Below the pieces are notes generated by a model. It ran no database searches and had not been told where the DNA came from. It saw only the letters and a program-made list of their open reading frames with translations. The translations under genes were made by a program, and so were the position numbers. A DNA stretch of 64,000 nucleotides, from contig NZ_CP060402.1 of NCBI RefSeq assembly GCF_015040615.1, positions 2,108,001-2,172,000 on the forward strand, given 5' to 3'. The DNA comes from Microbacterium sp. YJN-G (GTDB lineage: Bacteria > Actinomycetota > Actinomycetes > Actinomycetales > Microbacteriaceae). Below, one piece after another: positions 35,235 through 45,823 of this stretch (position 1 is the first letter of the stretch; each line of letters starts with the position of its first letter).

Positions 35235-36607
35235 CGTCGCTCCTCGTCGGGCAGGTCGAAGCAGACGCGAAGGCCGCCTCCCTCCGCCCCCTCGACGCTC
35301 ACACGCCCGCCGACGGAACGCAGCAGGTCACTCGCGATGGCGAGGCCGAGGCCGGAGCCGGGCGTGTTCTGATCGCGGGAGCTGCGCCAGAAGCGGTCTG
35401 TCGCCTGATCGAGCTCGCCGGGTTCGAGCCCCGGACCCCGGTCGCGCACCGAGATGCGGCATCCCTCCGCGGTGCGGACGGCGCTGACGTCGATCCGTCC
35501 GCCGTCCGGCGAGAACTTCACGGCGTTGTCGAGCACCGCATCCAGGGCACTCTCGACGATCGCGGCATCTGTGAGTGTGCGCACGGTGGCATCCCCGTCG
35601 GTGACGAACCTGACGTCCCTGCGTGCCGCGACCTCCTGCCACGCCGCGGCCCGGCGTCGCACCAGCGTCGTGAGGTCGACGTCCGCGACGGCGGCGTGCT
35701 GCCCGCCGCGCCGCGCGAAGCCGAGGAGCGTGTCGAGAATGCGGGTCATGCGCGCCCCCTCCTCGCGGATCTTCTCGACGTCCGCCGCCCCCACCTCGCC
35801 GATGTCGGTGGCGAGCACCTCCACCCGCAGCAGCAGGGCGTTGAGCGGGTTGCGCAGCTCGTGCGAGGCGTTCAGCGCGAACTCCTGCTGCCGCGACACG
35901 ACCCGTTCGATCTCGTCGGCCATGCGGTTGAACATCAGGATCATGTGGTGCAGCTCGGCGGGACCCGTCTCGTCGGCGATGCGGGCATCCATGTCGCCGC
36001 GCTCGATGGCCTCCATCGCGCCGTCCAGCCGACGCAGCGGCCGCAGCACCCAGCCGGCGAGGCGGAACACGATGAACAGCCCGGCGCCGATCACCGCGAG
36101 CACGACCGCTGCGGTGAGCAGCCACTGCCTGACGATCTCGGCGCGCGGCACCTCCACGCTCGCCGACATGACGACCGCGCCGATCACGTCGCCGCCGTCG
36201 AAGACCGGCTCGACCAGCGACAGATCCGAGAACTGCCACGGCAGCACGTCCTGCGGCAGCTCGCCGCGGCGCCCGGAGAGGGCGAGCGCGATCTGCGCCG
36301 CGACCTCCTCGCTCTCGATGACCCGCTCGGCGTCGTCCGGCGCCCAGGGGCGCCCCGTGCGGTCGACCACCACGATGCGCGTGCCGTAGAGGCTCCGGTA
36401 GCGATCGGCCTCGCCGTCGAAGGCGTCGCTGCTGCCCGAGAGCAGCGACTGACGGGCGCTGGTGGTGAAGTACGCCAGGTCGCCGAGCTGCTCGGCGTAG
36501 AACTCCTGCTGCACGCTGCGCGCGGCGCTCCACGCGAAGGCGCCGCCGAGAACGGTCACCACGAGCACCAGCGGCAGCAGGAAGACGATGATCAGCCGTC
36601 TGCGCAT
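35231..36607 (-). CDS. Sensor histidine kinase
   Basis: 458 residues. Membrane helices at about 5-26 and 164-185 enclose an extracellular sensor domain; then HAMP (about 187-240), a HisKA domain with phosphorylatable His249 in NASHELRNP, and a HATPase_c domain with DNAVKF, DRGPGL and GSGLGLAI motifs. ATG 36607 starts 3 nt after the response-regulator stop, so the two are co-translated. Partners are the OmpR-type regulator upstream and the TAXI lipoprotein downstream. Confidence 0.95.
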   Translation of the reverse strand: MRRRLIIVFLLPLVLVVTVLGGAFAWSAARSVQQEFYAEQLGDLAYFTTSARQSLLSGSSDAFDGEADRYRSLYGTRIVVVDRTGRPWAPDDAERVIESEEVAAQIALALSGRRGELPQDVLPWQFSDLSLVEPVFDGGDVIGAVVMSASVEVPRAEIVRQWLLTAAVVLAVIGAGLFIVFRLAGWVLRPLRRLDGAMEAIERGDMDARIADETGPAELHHMILMFNRMADEIERVVSRQQEFALNASHELRNPLNALLLRVEVLATDIGEVGAADVEKIREEGARMTRILDTLLGFARRGGQHAAVADVDLTTLVRRRAAAWQEVAARRDVRFVTDGDATVRTLTDAAIVESALDAVLDNAVKFSPDGGRIDVSAVRTAEGCRISVRDRGPGLEPGELDQATDRFWRSSRDQNTPGSGLGLAIASDLLRSVGGRVSVEGAEGGGLRVCFDLPDEERR

Positions 36608-36610
36608 CGG

Positions 36611-37288
36611 TCAGCCCTCCAAGCGGTACCCGACGCCGCGCACGGTCTCGATCAGGGATGCACGGCCGATCTTGCGCCGGATCGAGGCGACGTGCACCTC
36701 GAGCGATCGGGCGAAGCTCTGCCAGTCGGTGTTCCACACCTCGCGGATGATCCGCTCACGCGGCACCGGGACTCCCGGGTACCGGGCGAGCACCGCGATG
36801 ATGTCGAACTCCTTGCGGGTGAGGTCGACCTGCTGCGCGTCGACGAGCACCCGGCGGGCGGCGAGGTCTATCCGCACGCCGTCGATCTCGAGCTGCGAGT
36901 GGTCGCCGGGTGCGGACTGCAGTGCGTGGATCGGCTGCAGCCGGCGGGTGACAGCCTCGATGCGGGCGAGCAGCTCGCGCACGTCGTACGGCTTGACGAC
37001 GTAGTCGTCGGCGCCGGCGCGGAGCCCCCGGATGCGCTCCTGCACATCGGTGCGGGCGGTGGCGATGATCACCGGCACGCCGCTCTGCGCCCGGATGCGG
37101 CGGCAGAGGTCCACCCCGTCGATGTCGGGCAGGCCGAGGTCGAGCAGCACGACCTCGGTGTCTGACCCCAGCAGGTCCAGCGCCTGCGCGCCGTCCTGTG
37201 CGCGCACCGTCGCGTACCCGGAGCGGCTGAGGAACGTCGCGAGTGCCTCTGCGACGCGGTCGTCGTCTTCGACGATCAGGATGCGCAC
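36611..37288 (-). CDS. OmpR-family response regulator
   Basis: 225 residues. Receiver domain with acidic pocket EDD (7-9), phospho-acceptor Asp50 in LLDLGLPD, and Lys in VVKPYD; C-terminal winged helix ([40 protein letters not shown]). Binds direct repeats as a dimer. First gene of the RR-HK-TAXI unit; the phased repeats 34190-34226 before gluA are candidate targets. ATG 37288 lies 8 nt after the TrmH-family gene. Confidence 0.96.
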   Translation of the reverse strand: MRILIVEDDDRVAEALATFLSRSGYATVRAQDGAQALDLLGSDTEVVLLDLGLPDIDGVDLCRRIRAQSGVPVIIATARTDVQERIRGLRAGADDYVVKPYDVRELLARIEAVTRRLQPIHALQSAPGDHSQLEIDGVRIDLAARRVLVDAQQVDLTRKEFDIIAVLARYPGVPVPRERIIREVWNTDWQSFARSLEVHVASIRRKIGRASLIETVRGVGYRLEG

Positions 37289-37296
37289 GGCTCCGC

Positions 37297-38103
37297 TCAG
37301 TCCGCAGCGCGCTGAGCGAAGGCGCTCTCGTAGAGGCAGACGCTGGCGGCGGTCGCGAGATTCAGCGACTCGGCGCGCCCGAAGATCGGCAGCCGCAGCG
37401 CACGGTCGGCGAGCTGCAGGGCTTCGTCATCGAGTCCGCGCGCCTCGTTGCCGAACAGCCACGCGGTCGGGCCTGCCAGCACGCCACCCGCGCGCGCCGC
37501 GAGCAGGTCGTCGCCCTTCACATCCGCCGCGAGGATCTGCATCCCGGCGCCATGCGCCCGCTCGACGACGTCGTTCAGGTCGCCGCCGACCGAGATCGGC
37601 AGGTGGAACAGCGAACCGGTGGTGGAGCGCACCACCTTTGGGTTGTACGGGTCGACGGTGCGGCCCGTGAGCACCACGGCATCCGCACCTGCGGCATCCG
37701 CCGCGCGGATGATCGTGCCGAGGTTGCCGGGATCGCGCACCTCCTCGCAGATCGCCACCAGGCGGGGGGATGCCGCGAAGATGTCGCGCACCGACGTGGG
37801 CGTCTGGCGTGCGACGGCGATGATGCCCTGCGGCGTGACGGTGTCGGCCATCGCCGAGAGTACGCCCTCGGTGACGTACTCGACGTCGATGCCGTGGTCG
37901 GCTGCGAGAGCGCGCACGTCGCCGTGCCTCTCCCAGGCGGTCGGCGTCGCGAACAGCTCGACGATCGCGTCGGGCAGGTAGCCGAGCGCCTCGCGGACCG
38001 ACTGCGGTCCCTCCAGCAGGAACAGTCCGGTCTCGGTCCGGGCGCTGCGCTTGGTCAGCTTCGCGACGGCACGGACTCGGGGCGAGCGAGGATTCTCCAG
38101 CAC
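37297..38103 (-). CDS. TrmH/SpoU-family RNA methyltransferase
   Basis: 268 residues with an N-terminal substrate-binding part ([13 protein letters not shown] at about 27-39) and a trefoil-knot SAM domain carrying [20 protein letters not shown] (motif 1), [10 protein letters not shown] (motif 2) and [22 protein letters not shown] (motif 3). Expected to 2'-O-methylate a ribose in 23S rRNA or tRNA; position unknown. It follows rplT across a terminator and is close to the response regulator. Start is an ATG at 38103. Confidence 0.92.
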   Translation of the reverse strand: MLENPRSPRVRAVAKLTKRSARTETGLFLLEGPQSVREALGYLPDAIVELFATPTAWERHGDVRALAADHGIDVEYVTEGVLSAMADTVTPQGIIAVARQTPTSVRDIFAASPRLVAICEEVRDPGNLGTIIRAADAAGADAVVLTGRTVDPYNPKVVRSTTGSLFHLPISVGGDLNDVVERAHGAGMQILAADVKGDDLLAARAGGVLAGPTAWLFGNEARGLDDEALQLADRALRLPIFGRAESLNLATAASVCLYESAFAQRAAD

Positions 38104-38134
38104 GTCCTCAGTCTAGAGGGGGCCGGAAAGACGG

Positions 38135-38166
38135 AACGGGCGCCTCCCCGAGGGGAGACGCCCGTT
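38135..38166 (-). terminator. Terminator after rplT
   Basis: Stem AACGGGCG-CTCCCC pairing with GGGGAG-CGCCCGTT, with one bulge, 15 nt behind the rplT stop. The minus strand begins it with CGCAAACGGGCG and has no T-run after it. Confidence 0.75.
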
Positions 38167-38181
38167 TGCGGAACCGATCGA

Positions 38182-38568
38182 TCAGGCAGCGGCCTTCGGA
38201 GCGTTGACGTCCGAGGGAAGAGCCTTCTTCGCGACCTCGACCAGGGTGGCGAACGCACCGGCGTCGGTCACGGCGAGCTCGGCGAGCATGCGGCGGTCGA
38301 CCTGCACACCGGCCAGGCCCAGACCCTGCATGAAGCGGTTGTACGTGATGCCGTTCTGGCGGGCAGCGGCGTTGATGCGCTGGATCCACAGGCGGCGGAA
38401 GTCGCCCTTGCGCTTGCGACGGTCACGGTACGCGTAGACGAGCGAGTGGGTGACCTGCTCCTTCGCCTTGCGGTAGAGGCGCGAACGCTGGCCACGGTAA
38501 CCCGAGGCGCGCTCGAGGATGACGCGACGCTTCTTGTGCGCGTTGACTGCGCGCTTGACTCTTGCCAT
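38182..38568 (-). CDS. rplT: 50S ribosomal protein L20
   Basis: 128 residues, basic, with [21 protein letters not shown] and [17 protein letters not shown]; binds 23S rRNA early in assembly. Length and sequence are usual apart from a slightly longer Ala/Pro tail. Third gene of infC-rpmI-rplT. Confidence 0.98.
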   Translation of the reverse strand: MARVKRAVNAHKKRRVILERASGYRGQRSRLYRKAKEQVTHSLVYAYRDRRKRKGDFRRLWIQRINAAARQNGITYNRFMQGLGLAGVQVDRRMLAELAVTDAGAFATLVEVAKKALPSDVNAPKAAA

Positions 38569-38603
38569 TTTCCTGGATTCCTATTCGTACGTTCGGGCGA
38601 CGA

Positions 38604-38801
38604 TCAGCCGCGGCCGAGAAGCTTGTTGGCGACCTTCGTGTCGGCCTTGGAGAGGACCTGGTCCTGGTTCAGGCGACGGGTCTGGCGGCTCGACTTGTGC
38701 TCGAGGTTGTGGCGCATGCCGGCCTGCTGCTTCTTCAGCTTTCCGCTGCCGGTGATCTTGAAGCGCTTCTTAGCACCCGAGTGGGTCTTCTGCTTCGGCA
38801 T
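38604..38801 (-). CDS. rpmI: 50S ribosomal protein L35
   Basis: 65 residues, [20 protein letters not shown], matching bL35 throughout. ATG 38801 has GAAGAG-type ribosome site 5-8 nt upstream. Lies 35 nt before rplT and 73 nt after infC. Confidence 0.98.
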   Translation of the reverse strand: MPKQKTHSGAKKRFKITGSGKLKKQQAGMRHNLEHKSSRQTRRLNQDQVLSKADTKVANKLLGRG

Positions 38802-38874
38802 CTTCTCTTCCTTCGTGTGGCGCCCTGGCGGGCGACGGTGGGTTACCCGCACGGAGCGGGAGCTGGGGAGCGGC

Positions 38875-39495
<621 letters not shown>

Positions 39496-39737
39496 GCGGA
39501 GCTCCTTAGACGGGGGTTTCGGCCACCAGGATGCGGTATGCGTCCCGGGCGAATTCGGAGTCTCCCACCCGCCGGCGCATCCAGAAGCACCGGCTTGTGA
39601 CACCCTTTCCACCGGCATCCGGCGGGGTGCAGAACCCGGTAGCCTGGAACGGCAAGCGCGGGTGGGAAGTGAATCCTCTTTCGTACCGGAGCATGACACT
39701 CCGGAGCCCGCAGAAGTCTATCAGAAAGCATCCCGAA

Positions 39738-40124
39738 GTGACGATTCCCGCCGAGCACGCCGATGACCGCCACGAGCGCTGGGCGCAGCAGGAGCAGGCC
39801 GCAGCCGCCGCGACGCGCGACATCGCCGATGTCCCCGCAGTCGAGGTGATCACCACGACCGCCGTGCACCTGATGAGCGCCGCAGCCGTCAAGCTCGGCC
39901 TGGCGGACGACCCCGAGGCGCAGCTCGACCTCGACGAGGCGCGCAAGCTCATCAACGCCCTCGCCGGCCTCATCACGGCCGGCGCGCCGGAGATCAGCAG
40001 CGCTCACGCCAGCCCGCTGCGCGACGGCCTGCGGTCGCTGCAGCTCGCGTTCCGCGAGGCATCGCCCATCCAGGATCCCGTGGGCAAGGGCCCCGGCGAG
40101 AAGTGGACCGGGCCGGTCAACTGA
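39738..40124 (+). CDS. DUF1844 domain-containing protein
   Basis: 128 residues from GTG 39738 (an upstream ATG at 39691 would add 16 residues and lacks a good ribosome site). Core residues read VPAVEVITTTAVHLMSAAAVKLGL and LDLDEARKLINALAGLI, the DUF1844 pattern, a short helical protein found next to infC in many actinobacteria. Function is unknown. A TAGCCT -10 box at 39639-39644 could serve it. Confidence 0.85.
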   Translation: MTIPAEHADDRHERWAQQEQAAAAATRDIADVPAVEVITTTAVHLMSAAAVKLGLADDPEAQLDLDEARKLINALAGLITAGAPEISSAHASPLRDGLRSLQLAFREASPIQDPVGKGPGEKWTGPVN

Positions 40125-40156
40125 CCGTCGCGCGGCAGCGGGTCGGATGCTGAGGC

Positions 40157-41002
40157 TCAGCCGGCGGAGCGGGTGAGCCTCACGGTCAGCGAGTCGACCA
40201 GGACGGCCATGCGGTCATCGGCCGCCCAGCGCTGAGCGAGCCGGGCCAGCACGGCATCCAGCGTCTCCCGGTCGAGTCCGTCGACGAGTTCGAGGGTCAC
40301 GACCAGCTCGGGTCCGCGCATCCGGGCGTCCGGGTCGCCCGGCGCCACGGCGATGTCGATCACGGCCAGCTCGTGCGCGATGCTCTCGCGCAGCGCCGTG
40401 AACACCTCGGGAGAGAGGAAGCTCGGCTCCCAACGCTGCCCCTGGGCGATCGCCCAGACCGCGGGACGGCGGATGACGAACTCGGTCTCGCCCGCGGCAT
40501 CCAGCACGATCAGGTCGGTCTCCTCCCCCGACGCCGAGAGCGCGACCCGCACCGCCTCGACGGGGATGGGGCGCGCCGCGGCGTCCCAGCGCCGCATGGT
40601 GTCGACCGAGGAGAACACCGGCTGCACCCGGCGGCCGTCAGGGGCGGCGACGGTGACGATCGACAGCTCCTGCGTCTTGTCGACCTTCAGTCCGGTGGGG
40701 CCGATGCCCTCGTCGCCCTTCTCGGCCACCAGGGGCACGAGCACGCGCGCGCTGCGGAACGCGTCGACGACCTCGGTCTGACTCCCGGTTCCCGCGCGGA
40801 AACGCGTCAGGGCGGCGAGCAGCGCCGGATCCGCCGACCCGTCATCCGTGGCGTTGGCGTTGGGCTGGAAGCTGCGACCCGCCCAGGGCACGCCTGCGGA
40901 GTCGCCGGTGCTGCCGTGGTCGCCGGCGCTGCAGTGCTCGCCGGTGGTGCCGTGGTCGCCGGTGCTGCCGTGGTCGCAGGCTCCGTCAGTCTCCTGCGAC
41001 AT
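40157..41002 (-). CDS. SseB-family protein
   Basis: 281 residues. The core has SseB-type segments ([39 protein letters not shown]). The first 35 residues are tandem His/Gly/Asp/Thr/Ser repeats (GDHGSTG, with EHC in one), coded by four 18-bp direct repeats. The gene begins 17 nt inside the 3' end of priA, so they are in one operon. The function is unknown; SseB-like proteins are cytosolic. The repeat tract resembles a metal-binding tail. Confidence 0.78.
   Translation of the reverse strand: MSQETDGACDHGSTGDHGTTGEHCSAGDHGSTGDSAGVPWAGRSFQPNANATDDGSADPALLAALTRFRAGTGSQTEVVDAFRSARVLVPLVAEKGDEGIGPTGLKVDKTQELSIVTVAAPDGRRVQPVFSSVDTMRRWDAAARPIPVEAVRVALSASGEETDLIVLDAAGETEFVIRRPAVWAIAQGQRWEPSFLSPEVFTALRESIAHELAVIDIAVAPGDPDARMRGPELVVTLELVDGLDRETLDAVLARLAQRWAADDRMAVLVDSLTVRLTRSAG
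40904..40975 (-). repeat. Four 18-bp tandem repeats in the SseB gene
   Basis: Units at 40904-40921, 40922-40939, 40940-40957 and 40958-40975, each about GCCGGTGCTGCCGTGGTC on the plus strand. They code for GDHGSTG-type units, one changed to EHCSAG. Confidence 0.85.
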
Positions 41003-41732
41003 CCAGCGCCTCGACCAGGGTGAACTGGCCGGCGTATAGGGCCTTGCCGACGATGGCGCCCTCGACGCCGATCGGCACGAGCTCGCGCAGCGCGATGATG
41101 TCGTCGAGGCTCGAGACGCCGCCCGAGGCGATCACGGGCTTGGGCGTGCGCGAGGTGATCTCGCGGAGCAGTTCGAGGTTCGGACCGCGCAGCGTGCCGT
41201 CCTTGGTGACGTCGGTGACCACGTAACGGCTGCAGCCGGCCTCTTCCAGGCGCTCCAGCACCTCCCAGATGTCACCGCCGTCCTTGGTCCAGCCGCGCGC
41301 CGCGAGCGTGGTGCCGCGCACGTCGAGTCCGACGGCGACGGCCTCGCCGTAGCGCCCGATCACGTCGGCCGCCCACTCGGGGTTCTCCAGCGCCGCGGTG
41401 CCGAGGTTGATGCGGTTCGCCCCCGACTCCAGTGCGGCCTCGAGGCTGGCGTCATCGCGGATGCCGCCGGAGAGCTCGATGTTCACCCCGCGGTACTGCT
41501 TGATGACCTTGCGCAGGATCGAGGCGTTGCTGCCACGGCCGAAGGCCGCATCGAGGTCCACCAGGTGGATCCACTGCGCGCCCTGATCGACCCACTCGCC
41601 GGCGGCGTCGATGGGGTCGCCGTAGCTCGTCTCGGTACCCGCCTCGCCCTGCGTGAGGCGGACGGCCTTTCCGCCGGCCACATCGACCGCGGGGAGGAGG
41701 ATCAGCGGGGGAGACTGTGCGAAGTCGTTCAT
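40986..41732 (-). CDS. hisA: Phosphoribosyl isomerase A (HisA, possibly bifunctional HisA/TrpF)
   Basis: 248 residues of a (beta/alpha)8 half-barrel pair: [15 protein letters not shown] with the catalytic Asp near residue 16, [11 protein letters not shown], and [14 protein letters not shown] with the second Asp. In actinobacteria that lack trpF, this enzyme (PriA) also serves tryptophan synthesis; whether trpF is present elsewhere in this genome is unknown. ATG 41732. It follows hisH after a 121-nt gap and overlaps the SseB gene. Confidence 0.94.
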   Translation of the reverse strand: MNDFAQSPPLILLPAVDVAGGKAVRLTQGEAGTETSYGDPIDAAGEWVDQGAQWIHLVDLDAAFGRGSNASILRKVIKQYRGVNIELSGGIRDDASLEAALESGANRINLGTAALENPEWAADVIGRYGEAVAVGLDVRGTTLAARGWTKDGGDIWEVLERLEEAGCSRYVVTDVTKDGTLRGPNLELLREITSRTPKPVIASGGVSSLDDIIALRELVPIGVEGAIVGKALYAGQFTLVEALDVAGD

Positions 41733-41853
41733 GACGTCCTTGGTTCGGGTGCGCGTCCGCGGCGTGCGAACACGAGACACGAGACTAGTCCGCACCGTTG
41801 CCCGGTTCAACACGGGTGCCGCGGTGTGACCCAGCCCGGCGTCGCGGGAATGC

Positions 41854-42492
41854 TCAGGGCAGTGATTCGGTCCAGTTGCGCAGCAGGCGGATGCCGGCGT
41901 CGCCGGACTTCTCCGGGTGGAACTGCGTGGCCGACAGCGGGCCGTTCTCGACCGCGGCGAGGAACCTCTCCCCGTGCGTGGCCCAGGTCACAGCGGGCTG
42001 CGGGAACGGCGCGGTCACGTCGAGGGTCCAGCTCTTCGCGGCGAAGGAGTGCACGAAGTAGAAGCGCTCCTGTTCGATGCCGCGGAACAGCACGCTTCCC
42101 TCACCCGGCTCGACGGTGTTCCAGCCCATGTGCGGCAGAACCGGTGCGTCGAGCTCGGCGACGATGCCGGGCCACTCCCCCAGCCCCTCGGTGTTCTGTC
42201 CGCGCTCGACGCCACGCTCGAACATGACCTGCATGCCGACGCAGATGCCCAGCACGGGGCGTCCTCCCGCCAGGCGCCGGTCGATGATCTCGTCGCCGCC
42301 GTGGGCGAACAGCGCATCGCGCACAGCGGCGAACGCGCCGACGCCGGGGACGACGAGCCCGTCGGCCTCCAGCGCCCGGTCGCGGTCACGCGTCAGCTCG
42401 ACGTCGGCGCCGGCCGCAGCCAGAGCCTTGACCGCCGAGTGGACGTTGCCCGACTCGTAGTCGAAGACGGCGACCCGCGCAGCGCGGCTCAC
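41854..42492 (-). CDS. hisH: Imidazole glycerol phosphate synthase, glutaminase subunit
   Basis: 212 residues. Class I amidotransferase with the nucleophile Cys in [12 protein letters not shown] and the His/Glu pair in QFHPEKSG. It feeds ammonia to HisF, whose gene is not in the window. GTG 42492 overlaps the hisB stop as GTGA. Confidence 0.96.
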   Translation of the reverse strand: MSRAARVAVFDYESGNVHSAVKALAAAGADVELTRDRDRALEADGLVVPGVGAFAAVRDALFAHGGDEIIDRRLAGGRPVLGICVGMQVMFERGVERGQNTEGLGEWPGIVAELDAPVLPHMGWNTVEPGEGSVLFRGIEQERFYFVHSFAAKSWTLDVTAPFPQPAVTWATHGERFLAAVENGPLSATQFHPEKSGDAGIRLLRNWTESLP

Positions 42493-43124
42493 AGCGCCCC
42501 CTTGGTGGACGGGATCCCCTCGACCAGCGGATCGGCGGCCTTGGCCTGCCGGAAGGCGCGGGCGAAGGCCTTGAACTCGGCCTCGGCGATGTGGTGCGGG
42601 TCGCGCCCGCCCAGCACGCGCACGTGCACGGTGAGACCGGCGTGGAAGGTGATCGCCTCGAAGGCGTGACGCACCAGCGAGCCAGTGAAGTGCCCGCCGA
42701 TGAGGTGGAACTCGAAGCCGTCCGGTTCACCGCTGTGCACGAGGAACGGGCGCCCGGAGATGTCGACGACGGCCTGGGCGAGCGCCTCGTCGAGCGGCAC
42801 GAGCGCGTCGCCGTACCGGGAGATGCCCGACTTGTCGCCGAGGGCCTCGCGGATGGCCTGGCCGAGCACGATCGAGATGTCCTCGACGGTGTGGTGGGCG
42901 TCGATGTGGGTGTCGCCGGTGGCGCGCACGGTGAGGTCGGTCAGCGAGTGCTTGGCGAACGCCGTGAGCATGTGGTCGAAGAACGGCACCGAGGTGGAGA
43001 TCTCGCTGCGTCCCGTGCCGTCGAGGTTCAGCTCGACCTCGACGGTCGACTCGGACGTGCTGCGGGTGCGCTGCGCCGTACGCGGCTGCGGTGCGGTGCC
43101 CGTCTCAGGGCTGAGTGCGCTCAT
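42489..43124 (-). CDS. hisB: Imidazoleglycerol-phosphate dehydratase
   Basis: 211 residues, monofunctional form. Two Mn-binding motifs, DAHHTVED and AHHTVED-related [29 protein letters not shown], with FFDHML. N-terminal 20 residues are a Thr/Pro-rich extension. ATG 43124 overlaps the hisC stop as ATGA. Third histidine step. Confidence 0.97.
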   Translation of the reverse strand: MSALSPETGTAPQPRTAQRTRSTSESTVEVELNLDGTGRSEISTSVPFFDHMLTAFAKHSLTDLTVRATGDTHIDAHHTVEDISIVLGQAIREALGDKSGISRYGDALVPLDEALAQAVVDISGRPFLVHSGEPDGFEFHLIGGHFTGSLVRHAFEAITFHAGLTVHVRVLGGRDPHHIAEAEFKAFARAFRQAKAADPLVEGIPSTKGAL

Positions 43125-44203
43125 GAAGACGATCCTATCGACGCCAGTGCGTCCAGGAACGCGGTGGTCTCGGCCTCGGTGCCCGCTGTGACGCGCAGGT
43201 GGCCCGGGATGCCGACGTCGCGGATCAGCACGCCGCGGTCGTAGAGCGCCTGCCACACCGCCCTCGGGTCGTCGACGCCGCCGAAGAGCACGAAGTTCGA
43301 CCAGGAGGCGTGGGGGGTGTAGCCGAGCGCCTCGAGCGTAGCGGTGATGCGGTCGCGCTGCTCGACGATCTCGTCGACCATGCGCAGCATGGTGGCCGAG
43401 TTGCGCAGTGCCGCGGTCGCCGCCGCCTGGGTGAGGGCGCTGAGGTGGTACGGCAGGCGCACCAGGCGTAGCGCGTCGATGAACGCGGGGTCGGCGGCCA
43501 GGTACCCGACCCGGGCGCCGGCGAACGCGAACGCCTTGCTCATGGTGCGCGAGACGGCCAGCCGCGGGCGCCCCGGCAGCAGGGAGAGAGCGGATGCCGC
43601 ATCCTTGGGCGCGAACTCGTGGTACGCCTCGTCCACGATCACGATGCCGCGGGCGGCCTCGTAGACGGCCTCGACGACGTCGAGGCCGAGAGGGGTGCCC
43701 GTCGGGTTGTTCGGCGAGCACAGCAGGATCACGTCGGGGTCCGCGTCGCGCACCTGCGCGGCGGCATCCTCGGCGGTGATCGTGTAGTCGTCCTCGCGCG
43801 TGCCCGAGATCCACCGCGCCCCGGTGCCCTGCGTGATCAGCGGGTACATCGAGTACGTGGGTGCGAAGCCGAAGGCGGTGCGCCCGGGGCCGGCGAAGGC
43901 TTGCATGATGTGCTGCAGCACCTCGTTCGAGCCGTTGCCCGCCCAGATCTGGTCGGCGGTGAGACCGTGCCCGAGGTAGCCGGCGAATGCCTCCCGCAGA
44001 GCAGTGAACTCGCGGTCGGGGTAGCGGTTGACGTCGGTGAGGGCGAGGGCGATGTCATCGAGGATGTCGCCGACCACGGCATCCGGCACGGGATGCGTGT
44101 TCTCGTTCACGTTCAGCGCGACCGGCAGCGGCGCCTGCGGCGCGCCGTAGGGGGTGAGCCCGCGCAGATCAGCGCGGAGGGGCAGCTCGTCGAGGGAGGT
44201 CAC
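43121..44203 (-). CDS. hisC: Histidinol-phosphate aminotransferase
   Basis: 360 residues; class I/II PLP aminotransferase. [37 protein letters not shown] and the PLP lysine in [21 protein letters not shown] 44203 has TACGAT 6 nt upstream, so hisC starts a leaderless transcript for hisC-hisB-hisH-priA. hisD, usually the gene before it in actinobacteria, is not present here. Confidence 0.96.
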   Translation of the reverse strand: MTSLDELPLRADLRGLTPYGAPQAPLPVALNVNENTHPVPDAVVGDILDDIALALTDVNRYPDREFTALREAFAGYLGHGLTADQIWAGNGSNEVLQHIMQAFAGPGRTAFGFAPTYSMYPLITQGTGARWISGTREDDYTITAEDAAAQVRDADPDVILLCSPNNPTGTPLGLDVVEAVYEAARGIVIVDEAYHEFAPKDAASALSLLPGRPRLAVSRTMSKAFAFAGARVGYLAADPAFIDALRLVRLPYHLSALTQAAATAALRNSATMLRMVDEIVEQRDRITATLEALGYTPHASWSNFVLFGGVDDPRAVWQALYDRGVLIRDVGIPGHLRVTAGTEAETTAFLDALASIGSSS

Positions 44204-44209
44204 CCCTCA

Positions 44210-44215
44210 ATCGTA
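44210..44215 (-). promoter_or_regulatory. -10 box TACGAT upstream of hisC
   Basis: TACGAT ends 6 nt before GTG 44203, fitting a leaderless his operon transcript. Confidence 0.6.
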
Positions 44216-44293
44216 GGACGCCGGATCGGGCCCCTTCCCCGCGTGACGCCACTGGTCGTCGCGCGCGTGGGCGCGGATTCTGCCCCGTTCGCG

Positions 44294-44674
44294 TCAGCGC
44301 GCGTACTCGACAGGGATCGCGATCTCGTCGCCGATCTGGATCATGCCGGTGCTGAGGTTGTTCAGCCGCTGGATGTCGTCGATGACATCGCGCGGGTCGT
44401 CGTTCGGTGCGACCGTGGAGGCGATCGACCAGAGCGTGTCACCCGGCATCACGGTGACGGTCTGGAACTGCACGTTCGCCGCCTGGTCCCCCGAGGCGAG
44501 GGCGGAGCCGCCCGCGAACACGGAGAAGGCGAGGACGGCGACGACCGGTGCCGCGGCGAACGCGGTGAGGACGCGGCGGCCGCGTGCGGTCAGGCGCAGG
44601 CGGGTGCGGGAGGCCGACCGCGCACCGGCGGACACGCGAGCGATCGCGGGGACCTGGATGCTGATGGTGCTCAT
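44294..44674 (-). CDS. LysM domain protein divergent from lexA (SOS cell-division suppressor type)
   Basis: 126 residues: a short basic cytoplasmic tail (about 1-32), one membrane helix (about 33-58), and a C-terminal LysM domain (VTVMPGDTLWSIASTVAPND, then NNLSTGMIQIGDEIAIP). The same arrangement next to lexA occurs in YneA of Bacillus, DivS of Corynebacterium and ChiZ (Rv2719c) of Mycobacterium, which stop division during DNA damage. Start ATG 44674 with GGAGCG upstream. The SOS boxes 44769-44802 face this gene. Role by position and domain, not by close identity. Confidence 0.85.
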   Translation of the reverse strand: MSTISIQVPAIARVSAGARSASRTRLRLTARGRRVLTAFAAAPVVAVLAFSVFAGGSALASGDQAANVQFQTVTVMPGDTLWSIASTVAPNDDPRDVIDDIQRLNNLSTGMIQIGDEIAIPVEYAR

Positions 44675-44768
44675 GTGACGCTCCTCTGTCTTTCCCCGCG
44701 CGCCGGCGGGACTGGTACAGCTTTCGCATCCGGCATCCGGCCGGGGATGCCGGATGCGAAGCTGTGTT

Positions 44769-44802
44769 CCGAACTTATCTTCGATATCGAACATCTGTCA
44801 AG
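44769..44802. promoter_or_regulatory. Two putative LexA (SOS) boxes
   Basis: CCGAACTTATCTTCGA (44769-44784) and TCGAACATCTGTCAAG (44787-44802). Both resemble the actinobacterial consensus TCGAACN4GTTCGA with 1-4 mismatches in the right half. They lie 95 nt from the LysM gene start and about 176 nt from lexA. Regulation of both genes by LexA is the simplest reading. Confidence 0.65.
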
Positions 44803-44977
44803 AATTCTTCGACAATCGACCCGAATCCATCCCGACACGCTCGAACAGATCTTCCGTTTTCGGTGATTCCTCGGATACGGTTTCGATATGGAGAGCCCAT
44901 CACGGGCCACCGACATTCGAACCGGACGCCCGCGCTGGCGCGGATCCGCACCGGACGGCACGCATGAAGGAGCACCG

Positions 44978-45664
44978 ATGAGCGACATCCCGGCCCCCGC
45001 CTCCGAGGCTCCGCGCACCCGGCGGCGCAAGAGCCTCAGCGCCAAGCAGATGGCGATCCTCGAGGTCATCCAGACCTCCATCGCGCGGCACGGCTATCCG
45101 CCGAGCATGCGCGAGATCGGCGATGCCGTCGGGCTGAAGTCGCTCTCGAGCGTGACCCATCAGCTCGGCCAGCTCGAGCTCAGCGGCTACCTGCGCCGCG
45201 ACCCGGGCAAGACGCGCGCCATGGAGGTGCTCATCGACCTGCCGGGCACGAGCGCCGAGAACCCCGCCGACACCGCGCCCGCCGTCGGCGATGCCGCCCT
45301 CGTGCCGCTGGTCGGGCAGATCGCGGCCGGCGTGCCCATCACGGCCGACCAGCAGGTGGAGGAGATCTTCCCGCTGCCGCGTCAGCTGGTCGGCAAGGGC
45401 GAGCTGTTCATGCTGAAGGTCAACGGCGAGTCGATGATCGACGCCGCGATCTGCGATGGCGACTGGGTCGTCGTGCGCACGCAGAACGATGCGGAGAACG
45501 GCGACATCGTCGCGGCCATGATCGACGGCGAGGCGACGGTGAAGGCGTTCCGCCGTCGCGACGGCCACACCTGGCTGCTCCCCCGCAATTCGGCCTTCGA
45601 GCCGATCCTCGGCGATGAGGCCGTCGTGCTCGGCAAGGTCGTGGCGGTGCTGCGCGCCGTCTGA
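44978..45664 (+). CDS. lexA: LexA repressor
   Basis: 228 residues. Winged helix ([21 protein letters not shown], then [23 protein letters not shown]), linker, and S24 latent protease: cleavage site Ala117-Gly118 in QIAAGVP, catalytic Ser152 in NGESMIDAA and Lys189 in EATVKAF. ATG 44978 has AAGGAG 6 nt upstream and replaces a longer frame starting at 44888. Represses the SOS regulon; RecA filaments trigger its self-cleavage. Confidence 0.97.
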   Translation: MSDIPAPASEAPRTRRRKSLSAKQMAILEVIQTSIARHGYPPSMREIGDAVGLKSLSSVTHQLGQLELSGYLRRDPGKTRAMEVLIDLPGTSAENPADTAPAVGDAALVPLVGQIAAGVPITADQQVEEIFPLPRQLVGKGELFMLKVNGESMIDAAICDGDWVVVRTQNDAENGDIVAAMIDGEATVKAFRRRDGHTWLLPRNSAFEPILGDEAVVLGKVVAVLRAV

Positions 45665-45670
45665 TCTCCC

Positions 45671-45753
45671 GCCGAAACCCCTCAAGGTTGTCGAAACCCC
45701 TCCTGAATCTCGCAATTCAGGAGGGGTTTCGGCACTGCTGAGGGGTTTCGGCG
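45671..45753. repeat. Nested palindromic 3'-end repeat, copy 3
   Basis: Arms GCCGAAACCCCTC (45671-45683) and GTCGAAACCCCTCC (45690-45703), centre TGAATCTCGCAATTCA (45704-45719), right arms GGAGGGGTTTCGGC (45720-45733) and GAGGGGTTTCGGCG (45740-45753). Four arms nest as two palindromes. It lies 6 nt behind the lexA stop, in the convergent lexA/metE gap. Confidence 0.9.
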
Positions 45754-45776
45754 TCTGACGACGCGTCTGACGACGA

Positions 45777-45811
45777 GACTGACGACGTCGCGCGTGACGA
45801 CGTCGTCAGTC
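45777..45811. terminator. Convergent terminator between lexA and metE
   Basis: Perfect 13-bp stem GACTGACGACGTC with GACGTCGTCAGTC and a 9-nt loop, 13 nt past the metE stop on the minus strand. Two copies of GTCTGACGACG lie just before it. Confidence 0.75.
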
Positions 45812-45823
45812 CCACTTCACGCG

